In this document: piece by piece, positions 21,034 to 31,788 of the stretch | How positions within the stretch are numbered: position 1 is the stretch's first letter | Layout: each line of letters opens with the position of its first letter | Origin: Ananas comosus | Taxonomy: Eukaryota > Streptophyta > Magnoliopsida > Poales > Bromeliaceae | Assembly: GCF_001540865.1 (NCBI RefSeq) | Contig: NC_033631.1 | Coordinates: 9,900,998 to 9,964,997, forward strand | Length of the DNA stretch: 64,000 nt | Direction: 5' to 3' | Notes under the pieces: generated by a model | The model's database searches: none | What the model was told of the DNA's origin: nothing | The model's input: only the letters and a program-made list of their open reading frames with translations | Position numbers and translations under genes: made by a program

Positions 21034-23353
21034 CTATAAAGATCTCGACACGGTGAGACTTTTCTCTGTAACAAGAGAGTGGGAATGGAGAAGATCTTCC
21101 AATGACATTGTTTTCCTGTGCCTGACCCTTCCAGCTTCTTTCAGAAGCACTGCCAATCTCTTCTTCTCAGTGATCACATCAGGATTTGCTGTTCCCAACA
21201 GTTCTTCCCTTATCCCAACAACATACTCCAACATCTCTATGGCTTCATTCAACCTACAAAAAGAACAATGATGCAGAATACATGATAAGTCCTCGATTTT
21301 TCAAAGAACTGCGAGTTCCTCAGTGCTGTTCATGTTTGCATTTTCCGTCCAACGGCGAGCGGCAGAGCAGGCAAACAAGCGAAAAAAAATTTAATTATAT
21401 CGAGAATAACACAAAGAGGATATGCATGACAGTAAAAGATGTTGAGTATTCAGGGACTACCTCTGCAATTCACCGTAAAACTCAAGCTTACATGTACTTA
21501 AACATCTTACATCTTCAAACAATATAAAATTCTAAAGAACGCGATAAATAATATCAGATAATATACCTTCCCATCGCGTCATAAGCTCCTGCTAGATTGC
21601 TACAAACTCCGAGCGTATCTGGATGGTACTGTCCATACTCTTCTTCCATAGTAATCTTGGCTTCCTTAAACAATTCAGTTGCTTCGCTTATCTTGTTCAG
21701 ATGAACGCATGCTAAGCCCATTTGGTTCAGAGCCGTAGCTAAGAAACCCGGCTTTATCTCCCCGCAAGCACGAAATTTCTCAATAGCATTCCTAAAGAAG
21801 GAATAAGACTCGTAATAATTCCCGCTAATATAGTAGAGTACTCCGATTTGGGCCTCAATTCCTGCAATGGTGCTTGGTCGACCAGTTGCGTCATTATATA
21901 TCTTAAGTGCTTTCTGAAGCAGCTTAAGCGCGTGTTCAAGCTCATTCATCGATTCATAAATAGCAGCAATATCAGCGAAACCACTAGCGATTTCCTCCAA
22001 AGAAGCCCCCGAAAGAGGCTTCTTATAAATTTGGAGTGCATGTTCGCAGTAGATCCTCGAATCACCGAATTTCCCGATCCTGTTATAAAGATCGGCGAGG
22101 CGGACAAAAACCGAAGCAACTGACTGATGGTTCTCCCCTTTGGTGAACTTGAACACATTAAGCGCCTTGTGATAAGCAAACACGGCCTCGTCGTATCGAC
22201 CCAAAGCTAAGTAAGTGTCTCCGATGCAGCAATCGACCGACGCCACCTCAGCTTCTTGGCCGTTCGACATCATCGCCATGCTTGCTCGAACTAAGTGCTC
22301 GAGTGCAGTCTCGTAATCTCCTTTCGTGTCGCATATAAGAGCCATAAGACGTCTATCTGCGGCTTCCTCGAGGGAAGCCAAATCACCTTTCTGCTTATGG
22401 ATGTCAAGAGCCATTTTGCACAATCTCTCGGCCTCTTCGAATTGAACTGCTTGTAAATAAGCTTCCGCTAAATACCGACACGTCTCACCGACCCTCGGGT
22501 CATTTTGGCCCAATGCCTTCTTCTGTACCTCCAAACCTTTTACGTAACATTCCAGCGAGCAATCGATTTGACCCAAGATTGCGTATATGTCTCCCAATTG
22601 CATATACCCCGAAAACTGCGCAAGCGAATGGTCATGGCCTTGTTCGGGGACTACGATGTTAACCGAATGCTTTAGCATGGAAATTGCTTCATCATACTGC
22701 TTTGAACTGCAATGTAAAGACGCGATAAGATGAAGAGCTAGGACCAAGTCCAATGTGGGTCGCCCCCCCGCGCTATTCTCAAAGGATTTGGCCGCCCGGA
22801 GTGCGATATGAAGAACCTTATCAGGGTGTTCTCCCGAAGACATCGCATCCCTCGCTTGCTTGAGGAGAAAAGGGCCGAGGTCGGGGTTACTGATCCCAGC
22901 TTCCACAGAATTGTTTCTGGCTTCATCTGCATCGATCTTTGTCGACTTTTCGTGTTTCTTGGCACCAACTAGTCCTAAGCTTGATCTTTGTATACTCTTT
23001 CGGCCTGTGTCTGAAGATGGTTTATCCTTTTTCGTGGATCCTTTCGACGTATCCTTCATCTTATTATCCTTCTCCGCAAAGCTTGTATCAATATTTGATC
23101 TCTGACTCTTAGTTACAGAACTTTGGTTCAAAGATGAACCATCATTAGAACTCTTTATTTTACGGAGATTCTCATTCGGTTCGTCAATTGAAACGTTCAT
23201 GCCACCATGTTTGGTTGTGAGCAAAGAATTTATTTGTTTAGGAGGTGATTCCCCGAATGATTTTGTCGCAGGTGAATTCGGTTTGCGTCGAGAAATGTTC
23301 ATCTTTTTCACAGTAGAATCTCCATCAACTCTATGTATTTTTAACCCCGGCAT
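21034..23353 (-). CDS. KLCR: Kinesin-light-chain-related TPR protein (KLCR/CMU type)
   Basis: Two coding exons, 23353-21567 and 21253-21034 (TAG), join in frame through a GT-AG intron (DAMG-R-LNEA) and give 668 residues. Residues 1 to about 150 are disordered, rich in Lys, Ser and Asn, starting MPGLKIHRVDGDSTVKK. From about 155 the protein is a continuous array of TPR helices, e.g. ALHLIASLHCSSKQYDEAISMLKHS, GDIYAILGQIDCSLECYVKGLEV, GDTYLALGRYDEAVFAYHKALNVF and IAAIYESMNELEHALKLLQKALKIY. This resembles plant kinesin-light-chain-related proteins, which associate with cortical microtubules and stabilise the link to cellulose synthase complexes (family knowledge). The last exon ends in a basic, Ser/Leu-rich tail. 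The splice junctions and conserved repeats suggest an intact gene. It is convergent with the PMEI-like gene. Confidence 0.88.
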
Positions 23354-23975
23354 TGCAATTTAAGCAGGTTCTGCTTCAAAAACACAAAAATAAAAATACA
23401 TATATATATATATTGAAGAACAATTAAAAAAATATGTGAATTTGGTTATTCAACAATCTAATGAAATAAAAACAAGTGAATTTCCTAAACAATTTCCTTA
23501 ATTTATGATAGGAATAGGAATTAAAAAAAAAAACATGATTCAATGGCAAACCACATCCTTGAAATTGAAGCATAATTTCAACCAAAAATACAGAATGTCA
23601 CTTAGAACAATCCTGAAAATGATCAGCGAAAATTTCGTTAAAAATCCACATAAAAAACCTAATAATAATCCATATTTTCGATTAAAACCAATAATCTCCA
23701 AATCCCAATGTTCATTAAAATGTTAATGAAGCCGAAACAGGATATAATTCAATGCAAAAATAAATAAAATACCACCAACATTTTTTTTCTTCCGTACCTT
23801 AATAAAGAACCCAAAATTAAGAAGAAGGATAGCAATTTAATCTCATTTGAAAATGGGGTGGATATTAATGCAGGGGGTGGTGGAAAATCCCGGGAATCAC
23901 CCGGGCCACACCCATGCAAACCACCGGTCTCCTATTCTTCTCTTTGCTGTATATATATATATATATATATATAGT
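23354..23975 (-). promoter_or_regulatory. KLCR 5'-UTR with intron and TATA region
   Basis: On the minus strand a donor 'attaag|gtacgg' (intron from 23797) and an acceptor 'gaagcag|aacc' (intron to 23371) frame a likely leader intron just upstream of the ATG. A (TA)n tract at 23948-23973 is placed to act as the TATA region for a start near 23930. Confidence 0.5.
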
Positions 23976-24257
23976 TCTTTTTTCTTTTTTTTTCTTTTTT
24001 TCTAAAGGAATGCAGATGGTGCGGATCCGGGATGGAAGGAGTCCCACCTCCAGCTCCATTTTTGGTCGGGTCAGAATGGATTCGAGACAGCTTAATTTTA
24101 AATTTATTTTTGGACCTTCCTTATTGCTCCATTCAGAATGGATTGGGATGGAAAGAAATTTTTAGTGGACTTTTACTGATTGGAACATATTAAAAAAAGC
24201 AAGAGATGGAATTTCTATCCCTTACTTTATTTTAGTAGAAAGTACTGTAACTATAAA

Positions 24258-24590
24258 TAATTTGATTGGTTGCGTACAGTTAAGAAATAAATTTTAAATT
24301 TTTATTTTTATTTTTTATATATGATGGTAATTTTACCTCGAATATAGAACAAATTTTTTTGTTTGAAAACTAATTGAGGTAAGTTTATCTTTATCTAAAA
24401 TTACTTTCTCCAACTGTTACCGTTGGAACTACGGTCAATTTAAGCGTAATTTCAACTACTGCAGTTAGACCTTCTCCTGCAGTTTCTACTGCAGTAATTA
24501 GAGTTAGATATATTAAAACACGAAATTTATATTTACATACAGTTACAACTGCAGTACAGTTGTAATTATATGCAACCAAACATTCCTTTA
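24258..24590. repeat. MITE-like element with inverted ends
   Basis: The left 'gattggttgcgtacagtta' is answered at the right by 'gtacagttgtaattatatgc' and 'aaccaaaca'. The interior carries several 'actgcagt' words. Non-coding. Confidence 0.5.
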
Positions 24591-24609
24591 CTTTACGAAT
24601 CGAAACAAA

Positions 24610-24745
24610 TTGGTGGTTGGTACCCGAGACCCAAGTTCGAATCCTAGTTGATTTACATTTTTAGCTAAATTTATTTCTAAATGAAATAAATGAAACGGAT
24701 AGCATGCTATATTTCTCTCAAAAAAAAGAAAAAAGAAAAAAGAAT
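24610..24745 (+). mobile_element. tRNA-derived SINE, 5'-truncated
   Basis: It begins at 'ttggtggttggtacccgaga'. A B-box-like 'gttcgaatcc' follows, then 'agctaaatttatttctaaat', the tail 'gaaacggatagcatgctata' and 'tctctcaaaa'. It matches the copies at 27560 and 55271 but lacks the A-box half. Confidence 0.65.
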
Positions 24746-24949
24746 GGAAGCAAACTTAAGATGAATTATATATATATATTTTATATTTTCGGCCCCTACT
24801 TATCATCTCACTCGATGAGGATCGGGGTGAAACTATACCAACCCGGGTTCATTTGCACCCCTATAAATTTGGTGGCCACATTCTGCTTACCTTCATTATG
24901 TAAAATTACATAAACGGCAAATGAGGCGAGCCTCACATTGGGGATTTTT

Positions 24950-25870
24950 TTTTTGTGTCCTCAGGGACAAAGCTATATTGAGATCTATAATGACCATGGC
25001 CCTTTTTAGATTTTTAAAAGTTGCATATAAGCCCCTAATTAATTAAGCATAGTAAAAAATTACAATATTATAAATTGTAATCTTTAGGGTGCCAAAAAGG
25101 ATTTTTTTTAAAAAATAATACTTGTGGATTTTTTGAAGAAAATTTTTTTATAAAACTTGTGAAAGTTCCCTATTGATTCAATCATTGGCGAATGAATGTC
25201 GCGATTAAAAAGAATGTTGAACATGAGCCCTCAAATAAAATTTTTAGTTTTTTAGTTTTTTTCATACATTAAACTTTTATTATAATTTATTTTATAATAA
25301 ATTTTTAAGATAAATGAATTGTATATTTTTGATCCCTTCTAAACCTAAATTATGGCTTCTACATGTATGTCTTTTAAGGACAAAAAATTTAATGGGGACA
25401 CCCACTCAATTGTTCATAACATAAATAGTAAGGTTTACTCATTCTAACACTATTTTATTTATCCGTCCGTTCTTTATTATTTTTATATATTTTTAATATA
25501 TTAAGTTAATTATAAATCTTCATATTGTAAATGTCAATATATTAGCAATATATAAAAATAGAGCTTTATTTCTATACATTTCAAAATAAAGTGTACATTT
25601 TTTATATCCAATAACTATTATTCGTTTACTTATCACATTAATTCTTCTTTATTACAACTCATTTGAATTTGTGTAAACTCTAGGATATAGAGTATAAAAT
25701 TTACGCTCATCTTCCGAATTGTACAAGTAGAATTTTTCATAAAAATAATATTATTATGAAACTTTTTTTAGAAAAAAACTTCTCATATTGCAAAATTTAA
25801 TGGTAAGGGCATAAATAAAAGTTTGATGTTTTTGATTTTAAAGATTTTTAAAAATATTTTTAAACCAAAC
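24950..25870. other. Gene-free AT-rich intergenic region
   Basis: No coding frame, RNA gene or clear repeat was recognised upstream of the tRNA gene in this stretch. Confidence 0.45.
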
Positions 25871-25873
25871 ATG

Positions 25874-25953
<80 letters not shown>
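25874..25953 (-). tRNA. tRNA-Leu (anticodon UAG)
   Basis: Read on the minus strand, it starts 'gacagtttggccgagtggtc' and ends in 'agctgtc' plus an A discriminator. The acceptor stem pairs over 7 bp, with one G-T. The anticodon stem CCAGA/TCTGG encloses the loop TTTAGGC, giving anticodon TAG. A long variable arm (type II tRNA, as expected for Leu) precedes a T-arm with TTCAAAT between GTGGG and CCCAC. There is no intron, and CCA is not encoded. T runs lie downstream on the minus strand. It looks intact. Confidence 0.96.
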
Positions 25954-26508
25954 GCTGTTCCTAAAATTAAGAATTTAAATATATATAAACCAAAAATATA
26001 TGAGGGTGTTTGCTCCCAAAAATATATATATATATTTTTTTAACAAAAATATAATTTTTTCAACTTGGTTCTTTAAAAAAAATATTTTTTCACTTTTTTC
26101 GAAATAATTTTTCTAAATTCTATGACATAGGAGTATTTTTTAATAACCAAGAATGCTTTTCTAAAAAAATTTTCTTCTAGAAAAGAATCTCTCGTGTCTT
26201 TCAAAGAATTCAGATGCCATTTTTGGATTTCGGACGAATTTAATATTGTGTTAAATATAAAAATATTTAAATATTATTCTCTATTAGTTTAAACGTTTGA
26301 AAAATATGATTATTTAGCATTATTTAACGTTCTGTATATTAGGATGAAAATAATTTACTTTTGAAATTCGGAAAAAAAAAATTGTAAGTTGAAGATAAAA
26401 TTGTTTTCCAAAGACAGAGAATACTAGCTATTTAATTAAGTTCGCACAGGTCTGTCCAATTAGGCGAAATATTAACGAGATGGTCATGAATTTAAACTGC
26501 GAAAAATG

Positions 26509-27376
26509 TACAAATACCCCCCTAAACTTTAGAGCTTTGTCAAATATTCTCTTATTAAGCTTTTAATTTTAACAATTATAACCTCTAAATTTTATCAAAT
26601 AGTTTAATTGACCTTCTATTCAAGCAAAATTATTATTTAAATAGTTATACTGACTGCATATCTTATCGATGATCTGGTAAAATTTCTTGTTGGTCTTTTA
26701 ATCGGGTTTTGAATCGTCCATGATAGGCATATCTGATCTGACCCATTAAGTGATTGTTTCTTAAATTGGTTGAGAAATCACCCCACGCTAGGCGTAGTTA
26801 CTCACCTCAACCGAGAAAAAAAGAAAGGAATTATTTTTTTTCTCTCTCTCAAACAAAAGCTCTCTCTCTATCACTCTTTTGGAGAAAGAAACATTTTTAA
26901 AATTTTACTGTCTTTTCTCGGTAGATTTGATATTTGGATTGTAAAAATTAGTACAATTTTCGTTTTGTGATCTTCCATTTGATCCGTCGGAGCTAGTAAT
27001 TTGATTTGATCTTATTTTATCACGATCTACGAATCGAAATTGAGATATTTTAAAAACTAATTTAACTTTCATTTCTAAAAAAAAACCCTTTTTTTTTTTT
27101 CTCACGGATGAAAACAAAGAATCGAATTGAAGTTTTGTTTCTTTTAAGTGTTGGAATTGAAATGACAAGTTTTATTATATTTTAAAGCTTCACAAGATTG
27201 CCTGTAATTTATTTTTTTTTTAAAAAAATTATAATATTTGTTGTTATTTAGTTAGGAATATAGCTTGAGAAGAATGATTTATTGAACTGTTTGATAAAAT
27301 TTAAAAAATTTAACTGTTAAAATAAAAAAAATTAAGAGATTTTCTATCAAAATGCTAAAATTTGGGACATATTTGA
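26509..27376. repeat. Large foldback element with ~100-bp imperfect arms
   Basis: The left arm (about 26509-26620: 'caaatacccccctaaacttt', 'aattttatcaaatagtttaa') is imperfectly inverted in the right arm (about 27275-27376: 'ttgataaaatttaaaaaatt', 'aaatttgggacatatttga'). No coding capacity is seen between the arms. Confidence 0.5.
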
Positions 27377-27559
27377 ATATCTGTTCCATTTAAATATTTT
27401 TTATTGTGTCCTTCTATACTAGTCTCTCGCCGTGCTTATTCTTAATTTGGATTTTTCTTTTTTTTTGTTACGAAGTAAATAGTCCCTTGCACTTTAAAAA
27501 TAGTTAAACACTTACCCTAAGCATTCCATTATTGATTTGGACAATTTTTTTAAAATAAG

Positions 27560-27720
27560 TTTTTTTTTTTTTTTTTTTTTGAGAGTTAGGTAGCACGCAC
27601 CCGCTTCATTTATTTTATTTAGAAATAAACTTTGTTGGAAATGTGAATTAACTAGGATTCGAATTTGGGTCTCGGATACCAACCACCAAATCCCTTGCCA
27701 CGTGCTCTAGGAACAGTCGG
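27560..27720 (-). mobile_element. tRNA-derived SINE, near full length
   Basis: On the minus strand: 'ccgactgttcctagagcacg', 'tggcaagggatttgg' (A-box-like), 'ggttggtatccgagacc', 'attcgaatcctag' (B-box-like), 'aagtttatttctaaat', 'gaagcgggtgcgtgctacct', then 'aactctc' and an A run of about 20. No clear target-site duplication was found. Confidence 0.7.
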
Positions 27721-28949
27721 TAAAAAATCCAACCACAAATCCAACCACAAATCCAAAATTGACACTTTTTCATGGCAATGTGAGAAATTAATTATGCCAA
27801 CCACAAATCCACAGTTGACACTTTCTAAGTAGAAGGTCTTTAAAATGGATTTGTTAATAAAATATATTTAATCTCTTTGTCGTTTTCCAATTAAACCATT
27901 GTGAGAAAACAGAGTAAAATTATAGTTTTTTTTAATTTAAAATAAAAAAAATTATATTGCAAATCATTTGTTCAATGAAAATAATTGTGGTCTCTACCTA
28001 ATTACTCTCCTTATTGGTTAGCAAAATTCACTTGAATTGGATAATTACATCCTATGGTGCTCATTTATTAGCAAGTACATAAGCAGGAAAATGACGTGCA
28101 ACAACAATTCCAAAGTATAAAAGCTAGATAGTAACGTAAACTCAATAACATAACGTAAATCTCTTTCTCCCAAACTTATTTTTTAGGAAAAAAAACCAAT
28201 GTAATAAAGTTTAAATTTACTAAGATACCACTATAAAATTTATCATGGTTTTGTTTTTCCTTAACTCTTAGATAATTTTGTTTCTAATAAACATGTGTGA
28301 ATACTCTCACCAAACCAAGTCAGTTTCTTACAACTGTACTCTGATTTTATTACTCTGATTTTATTGACCTTTAGAACAAGCAGTGGAAGGCTCATTTATT
28401 TAGTAACTAGTTTTTCTTGATTTTGAAACAAATCCCATAAAATCAAGCAAATTTTTTATTTTGAAAAATAGTAATTCAATATTTGATAGACAAAAAGTGC
28501 TAAATTTTGTGGCATATGTTATGAAATATTTGATAATCGTATCTTATTGTAATTTTTTTAAATATTTTCAGTAGCTTTTGCGGTCAATAATCAATGCAGA
28601 TATTAAAATATCATGTCACTTGTTTGTACGTACATGGGAGTCAAGCTAGAAGATTGGCACAAATATTAACACGTTTTACGCTATTTAAAATTTATAAAGT
28701 TTAAAATTTATATTATTTTTATATTATATATTTAGTGATCAAAATATTTTAAATTCAGTAGAAATATAGTGTTGCAAAATTAGAAAAAGTTGATTGGTAA
28801 GAAGTTTAAATAGCTTATATTAATATTAGTGACAATGATCATTGATTTAACGGTTATATCGGTTGTGCGAAAACAGGGTAGAAGATAACTAATGATAATT
28901 TCAAAAGCACGTGATACACGCTATCACAATACACTTTTAATAAGTACAT
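27721..28949. other. Gene-free intergenic region
   Basis: AT-rich. A short direct repeat of 'ccaaccacaaatcca' recurs at 27730-27810. Nothing else was recognised. Confidence 0.45.
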
Positions 28950-29750
28950 CTAATTTTCTTTTGGATGGCGGAATTAGAGTTGAGAGCACTGTATGCTAGT
29001 GGAAAATTAGACCCCCTCTCAAAGTAAAGATTTTCGTGTGGCTAGCGTTGAAAAAAATATGCTTACTGTCGACAATCTTCTAAAAAGAGGTCGGAGTGGG
29101 GATGAGAAATATGTTTTATGTCTAGATGAGAAGGAGACTGTGGACCGCCTATTTTCTGGTTGCCCTCACACTATGGCTATGCTAAAAGGATTGCTCCCTA
29201 ATAAACTTTTTCTTAATAATCGTTCATCTTCAACAAAGATTTGGAAGGTTGTCGACAGCGATGGTCGCCAGCTCTTTACCCTCCCCTATGCACATGTTTT
29301 GAGACTACACACTTTTCAAATCTTTCTTTTTTTTTTTCGGGAAAAAAAAAGATTTGAAAAGTGTGTAGTCTCAAAACGGGTGCACAGGGGGTAAAGAGCT
29401 GGTGACCATTGCTCTGATTAAAGCGTAATAGAAGAATTTTTTAGAAATCAAAACTGGTGCACAGGGGGGGGGGTAAAGGGCTGGCGACCATCGCTGCCAC
29501 GTGGTTGGTAATCTGGTTAGAGCATAATAAAAGAATTTTTCAGAAATCAGAACGTGCGTTGGGGTATCTGTTGACGGAGATCTAAGCACTCAGAGATTCA
29601 TGGAAACGTTTTGGCATGTAATTTTCTTTTTCTTTGTCTTTTTCTTTTTCCTTTTTTACTGAGACCTGGACTGTCTTAATCTGTAGCCAAGTTCATTTTC
29701 TAATTGAATAAAATGGTAGCATGCTACCTTTTCTCAAAAAAAAAAAAAAG
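28950..29750 (+). mobile_element. Decayed LINE fragment with rearranged inverted segment
   Basis: An open frame at 28975-29270 encodes residues such as VKIFVWLAL, MLTVDNLLKRG and LCLDEKETVDRLFSGCPH. This is the zinc-binding region found downstream of reverse transcriptase in plant L1-type LINEs. The 3' end (29618-29750) has a C/T-rich stretch, 'aatggtagcatgctacc', 'ttttctc' and an A tail. The middle (29255-29500) is an inverted-plus-direct rearrangement. It is non-functional. Confidence 0.7.
29255..29500. repeat. Inverted repeat with perfect 30-bp arms plus a direct copy
   Basis: 29296-29325 is the exact reverse complement of 29348-29377, with a 22-bp T/A-rich spacer. Weaker pairing extends outwards to about 29255 and 29415. 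A further copy of the right arm's outer part lies at about 29456-29496. It is inside the LINE fragment. Confidence 0.85.
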
Positions 29751-29773
29751 TATCTAATGCAAAGAAAAACACA

Positions 29774-30705
29774 AAGGCTTCGTTTGGTTCGAGGTTAAGT
29801 AAAAACTAGTTATTCCAGGAATAGGGTTAAGTTCAGGGTTAAGATGGAGTTAGAGTAATTTTGTGTTTGGTTGAAAATTGAGTTTAGTTAAGGTATAAGT
29901 AAAATAGTGTTTGGTTGGAGTAGGTGGAATAAGAAGGATAGTGGGTTGTTATAAATAGAAAATCAAAATTTTACCCTAATTTTTTATTTGAATTTAAATT
30001 TTTTATTTTATATTTAAAATTTCAAATTTAAATAGATAACTTTTAAAATTAAAAAATTTAAAATTAAAATTTATTTTTAAAATCTCAAATTTAAAAATTT
30101 AAAGTTATAAAATTTAAATCAAATTTAACAAATATAAAATTTAAAAAATTAAAAATAATAATTTAAAATTTAAAAATATAAATATATATTTTAAGATTAC
30201 AATTATAAATTTTTAAAATTTCAAATATAAAATATTAAATTTAAAAGTTAAATAATTATAAATAATAATTTAAAATTTAAAAAATATAAATATTAATTTT
30301 AAGATTACAAATTAAACATTTTAAAAATTTCAAATATAAAATGTCAAATTTAAAATTTGAATAATTAAATTTAAAATTTAAAAATATTAATATTAATTTT
30401 AAAATTAATAATTTAAATTTTAAATTTTAAAATTATATTTTAAATTGAATTGTGGTGGGATTAATTTTAATCCCAATCCCACCCCAATTCCAGAGAGAGA
30501 GGGGGGGTGAGATAGCCCGTTTGGGGTGGGGTTAACAAACCCCACCCACAACCAAACACTAGAAAAGCAATAATACAAAAATAAAAAACTCATAAAATTA
30601 TAAGAATTNGCCCATTTGGGGTGGGGTTTGTTAACCCCACCCACAACCAAACACTAGAAAAGCAATAATACAAAAATAAAAAAACTCATAAAATTATAAG
30701 AATTT
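29774..30705. repeat. AT-core MITE-like element with duplicated end at an N
   Basis: The left end, 'ggcttcgtttggttcgaggt', and the right end, 'acccacaaccaaacactag', are roughly inverted (TTTGGTT/AACCAAA). The core is AAATTT-type simple sequence. The right end occurs twice (30516-30608 and 30611-30705) around the N at 30609. Confidence 0.5.
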
Positions 30706-31069
30706 ACATGATTCGATTATCCCTGCATGCATGGTGCAATAATGCAAAAACAATTCACTTTAAATTTAGAGATTATAAAAGTATTCACAATAAAAAAGAC
30801 ATCACATTTACTCCAAGACACAAAAGAGGACACCAACAATAATCTCTACCTCTATCTAAATATTGTAAAAAATACCCATCTGAAAAATTATATATATATA
30901 TATATATATTTACAGGACTAAAGCTTAAACCAAACTCTAAACCAAAGGCTAAGCAATACAAGCCTTAATTTGCATCAAAAGAGATATGATCTAAATGGGA
31001 ACTTAAATAATAGGTTAGCTAGGGAATATATAAGATGGGAGATTTAGTTTTACCAATAATATATTCCAA

Positions 31070-31300
31070 TACAGTGTTATACAGATCCACATGTTGTGAC
31101 CTGCACGCAAAGACTGCACCCTGCACAAGTCCTGAACTGAGCTGCACAAATCTCGCCTGCGCACATAGACTGCAGACTGCATTGCCTTCTACACAAGAAC
31201 GCATAAATCCCGAACTGTATAAATCCTGAATACAGAACTGCACTTTCTTCTTCACAATACTGCACAAATTCCTCACTGCATAACAACATTTATTCGCTGC
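31070..31300. repeat. Cryptic repeats of 'ctgcacaaat / gaactg' words
   Basis: 'ctgcac', 'cacaaat', 'gaactg' and 'gactgca' recur several times with no fixed period, suggesting an eroded minisatellite or transposon fragment. It lies about 350-700 bp upstream of the next gene. Confidence 0.35.
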
Positions 31301-31788
31301 CGTCAGTTATAGCCAAATAGAACTTGTTCATCGCGAGCACCGCATTCGGCACGCTACCCTAACAAGATATGTTCTATTGCGTTCAGGTTTTACCAAATAG
31401 CAGTTGTACACTGCTAACAATATCAATTTTCTTTTACAAAAATTTAAAACTATGCTAATAGTTAAAATAAGTTAAAGAGTTAAATTTTAAAATGTAGAAA
31501 TCGATTATCAAATAGTGTAGGGACCAAAGTGTAAAATAATTTTGGCGTCGCTCTTCTGGGTGATGGGCCCCAATCGCTTCCCGCGAAGCGCCCCTCTCGT
31601 CAACTCCCCTTCTACTCCCATTCGCCGAAACTGCCTTTTTCTGTTAAAAAATAAAAAAAAAAAAACCCCACACGCGCACACACACACACAACAAGCTTCC
31701 TTTATAAGCTACATCCAAATCAGCCTCCCATCACCTCTCACTGCAAAAAAACGACGAAGACGAAGACGAAGACGAAGACCCCACCGCA

